Origin: Deltaproteobacteria bacterium
Lineage (GTDB): Bacteria; Myxococcota_A; UBA796
Direction of reading: 5' to 3'
NCBI GenBank assembly: GCA_002707085.1
Contig: PALY01000039.1
Location: forward strand, 2,780 to 10,567
Length of the DNA: 7,788 nucleotides
Each line of letters begins with the position of its first letter. Within the stretch, counting starts at the first letter, position 1. The position numbers and the translations under genes are program-made. This document shows, in pieces, positions 6,341-7,788 of this stretch. Below the pieces are notes generated by a model. The model did no database searches. It worked only from the letters and a program-made list of their open reading frames with translations, and was not told the DNA's origin.

Positions 6341-7060
6341 ATGCGAAAGAAAGTGGCGACAACGCGGCGGCGGTTTGTGGCGCTCTCGGGGACCGGGTTG
6401 GTTGGGATGTTGCTGGGATGTATCAAGCCCAAGGGTGGCAGTGATTCTCAGGCGGGGCAGGGTGCTGGAGTGGGCGCTACCGACACAAGCGGAGCTACCG
6501 ACACCAGCGGAGCTGACGACACCAGTGAAGCTGACCCGACCTGCGAGGAGACGGCTGCGGACGTCGAGGGTCCCTACTGGCGTGAAGGCATCCCGGTGCG
6601 CTCTGACTTTGACCTCTACAGCGATGCGGGCCATTCACTCACCCTGACGGGACTGGTGACGGATGCCGAGTGCAATCCCATCGCCAATGCGGTGATCGAG
6701 ATGTGGCACGCTGATCCCATCACCAAGGATGCGTCAGACATCGTGGCATCGGACACTGTTGGCTACGACACCAGCTCCTCCGAGATGCGCTACTACGGGC
6801 AGTTCGCCACCAATACCGATGGCCAGTACTCCTTCCATTCCAAGAAGCCTGGCTGGTACCTCAACGGTGGTACCTTCCGTCCCAGCCACATCCACGTCAA
6901 GGTCTACGTGGGCGGAGTTGAGCGGCTGACGACACAGCTCTATTTTGCCGGTGATCCCTTCATCGCCGACGATCCTTGGGCCACTGCCGAGCGATCCGTC
7001 GCCTTGACTGAGTCGGGTGGGGGCGCGCTGTCCGGCAGCTTTGACTTTACCCTCGCCTAG
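6341..7060 (+). CDS. Tat-exported lipoprotein, intradiol ring-cleavage dioxygenase family
   Basis: A 239-residue protein of the non-haem Fe(III) intradiol dioxygenase fold (PF00775-like), related to the catechol 1,2- and protocatechuate 3,4-dioxygenases that cleave catecholic rings between the hydroxyls. The N-terminus has a twin-arginine motif TRRRFV (8-13), a hydrophobic core and the lipobox LLGC ending at C27, so the folded metalloenzyme is predicted to be exported by Tat and lipid-anchored. A low-complexity linker (about 45-66) follows. The core has LTGLVTDAECNPIANAVIEM, matching the family's 'G-x-V-x-D...P-x-x-x-A-x-V-E-x-W' signature, then TDGQYSF, PGWY and RPSHIH. Predicted iron ligands are Tyr142, Tyr173, His183 and His185, with the conserved Arg180 beside them; the choice of Tyr142 is the least certain. 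QLYFAGDP near the end matches protocatechuate dioxygenases. The substrate is unknown. No aromatic-catabolism partner gene is nearby. Confidence 0.88.
   Translation: MRKKVATTRRRFVALSGTGLVGMLLGCIKPKGGSDSQAGQGAGVGATDTSGATDTSGADDTSEADPTCEETAADVEGPYWREGIPVRSDFDLYSDAGHSLTLTGLVTDAECNPIANAVIEMWHADPITKDASDIVASDTVGYDTSSSEMRYYGQFATNTDGQYSFHSKKPGWYLNGGTFRPSHIHVKVYVGGVERLTTQLYFAGDPFIADDPWATAERSVALTESGGGALSGSFDFTLA
6473..6541 (+). repeat. 18-bp tandem repeat encoding the Gly-Ala-Thr-Asp-Thr-Ser linker
   Basis: Three in-frame 18-bp units (6473-6490, 6491-6508, 6509-6526) encode GATDTS, GATDTS and GADDTS, followed by a decayed partial copy (EADPT). The repeat sits between the lipidated Cys27 and the catalytic domain and forms a flexible acidic spacer. 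The in-frame unit length means copy-number change would only alter spacer length. Confidence 0.8.
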
Positions 7061-7788
7061 AACGAGGAGAAGCCTACGCCGTATACACTGGTGATCCCGA
7101 GGACTGAGCTATCGCTGTTGTTGAAGGTAAGGACACCTGTTGAGCGCTTTACCTTGGATACAACCACATCAATCTGGCGGCCAGAGTCCCAGTAAGGCCA
7201 TGCTGAGCTGGGCACGGAAAAGCTTCCATCATCCCAGGCCAAGCAGCTGATCCACTGGGCGACCTCAGGCTCGGTCTCGTCCCACATATACATATCGATC
7301 AATACGGCATCGGCGTCCCCCGAGCTCCACGAGAAGGTCTGGCTTCGGTAGATGGTGGGTAGCGTACTGCCCTCGATGGCGGGCAGGTAGACGGTTGGTG
7401 AGCTTGGTGTGCTCAGGAACAGGGGGGTCTCCTCAACCGGCGACTCCTCACCGACCATGGCCTGCAGCGTGTAATCGCGGCTCGGCCCGTAGTCTGTAGC
7501 GACCAATGCGTCTTTGCCGTAGCGACGCAATTCATCGTCCCACTCCATGATGACAGACGTCGTGCTCTGGAGGCGAAGGGTCGCAACATCGAAGTCGTAT
7601 GTTGAGGCCGTCACCTCACCTGACCAACTGTCGTCGATACACAGGTCCATACCAGGACCGAACATATCGAGGGACTCGTGCTCAGTGGGTTGGGTGAAGA
7701 CCACCCACCCCAAGCCGAAGTCGCTCGGCCCGTCTACCGGCCAGTACCCGCCTACAAACTCAAACCATCGCAGATAGCCCAGGGCTCC
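7057..7788 (-). CDS. Unrecognised probable extracytoplasmic protein, C-terminal part only
   Basis: The frame is open through base 7788, so the 243 residues visible are the C-terminal part and the start lies outside the window. A TTG at 7713 is within the open frame and is not a convincing start. The protein is rich in Ser, Thr, Asp, Trp and Tyr, with few Lys, as in secreted beta-rich proteins. The C-terminal half contains 'FSWSSGDADAVLIDMYMWDE' followed by 'ISCLAWDDGSFSVP'. This 'strand, W/C, DDG-S-F-x-V-P' layout is one I associate with hypothetical lipoproteins of Myxococcota-like bacteria. There is no catalytic motif, transmembrane segment or visible signal peptide in the part seen. The stop shares a CTAG with the dioxygenase stop on the opposite strand. 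Confidence is high that it is coding and low on function. Confidence 0.72.
   Translation of the reverse strand, partial: GALGYLRWFEFVGGYWPVDGPSDFGLGWVVFTQPTEHESLDMFGPGMDLCIDDSWSGEVTASTYDFDVATLRLQSTTSVIMEWDDELRRYGKDALVATDYGPSRDYTLQAMVGEESPVEETPLFLSTPSSPTVYLPAIEGSTLPTIYRSQTFSWSSGDADAVLIDMYMWDETEPEVAQWISCLAWDDGSFSVPSSAWPYWDSGRQIDVVVSKVKRSTGVLTFNNSDSSVLGITSVYGVGFSSF

Noticed and set aside
1..7788. tRNA, rRNA, CRISPR array, insertion sequence or prophage signatures
   Set aside because: No transposase or integrase motif, regular spacer array, terminal inverted repeats, or RNA-gene-like segment was recognised; nearly all bases are accounted for by genes.

Overview
The window looks like a chromosomal segment of a moderately high-GC Gram-negative bacterium. 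Two proteins have lipoboxes, one of them behind a twin-arginine signal. The proteins also include a PPC-like Cys-rich lipoprotein, a low-complexity Ala/Thr/Asp/Ser/Gly linker after a lipidated Cys, and a long-type AcnB. This combination is what I associate with Myxococcota/Bradymonadota-like (former deltaproteobacterial) genomes. The placement is inference from style only, as no rRNA or other phylogenetic marker is present. No mobile element, tRNA, CRISPR array or phage gene was seen.

Layout from left to right: (1) Bases 1-2487 (+) hold the 3' nine-tenths of an aconitate hydratase B gene cut by the left edge. (2) Bases 2504-5029 (-) hold a tightly packed four-gene operon. Read in its own direction it encodes a rhodanese-fold protein lacking the catalytic Cys, a RimJ/RimL-type GNAT acetyltransferase, a Cys-rich lipoprotein, and an integral membrane protein of the lysylphosphatidylglycerol-synthase-TM/flippase family. 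Consecutive genes overlap by 4 (ATGA), 4 (GTGA) and 16 bases. (3) Bases 5030-5187 are a divergent intergenic region with an 8-bp perfect inverted repeat and possible leaderless promoters. (4) Bases 5188-6279 (+) encode a GT4 glycosyltransferase. (5) Bases 6341-7060 (+) encode a Tat-exported, lipid-anchored intradiol ring-cleavage dioxygenase. (6) Bases 7057-7788 (-) hold the C-terminal part of an unrecognised, probably extracytoplasmic protein cut by the right edge. Its stop codon shares a CTAG with the dioxygenase stop.

How they work together: AcnB belongs to central metabolism (TCA/methylcitrate) and is convergent with the operon, so it is probably unrelated to it. The operon mixes two cytosolic proteins with a surface lipoprotein and a polytopic membrane protein, and it faces a glycosyltransferase across one shared control region. 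A cell-envelope role is a reasonable inference but is not shown by the sequence. The least conventional items are the four-gene coupled operon with its Cys-less rhodanese, the inverted repeat between the divergent genes, and the surface-anchored dioxygenase.
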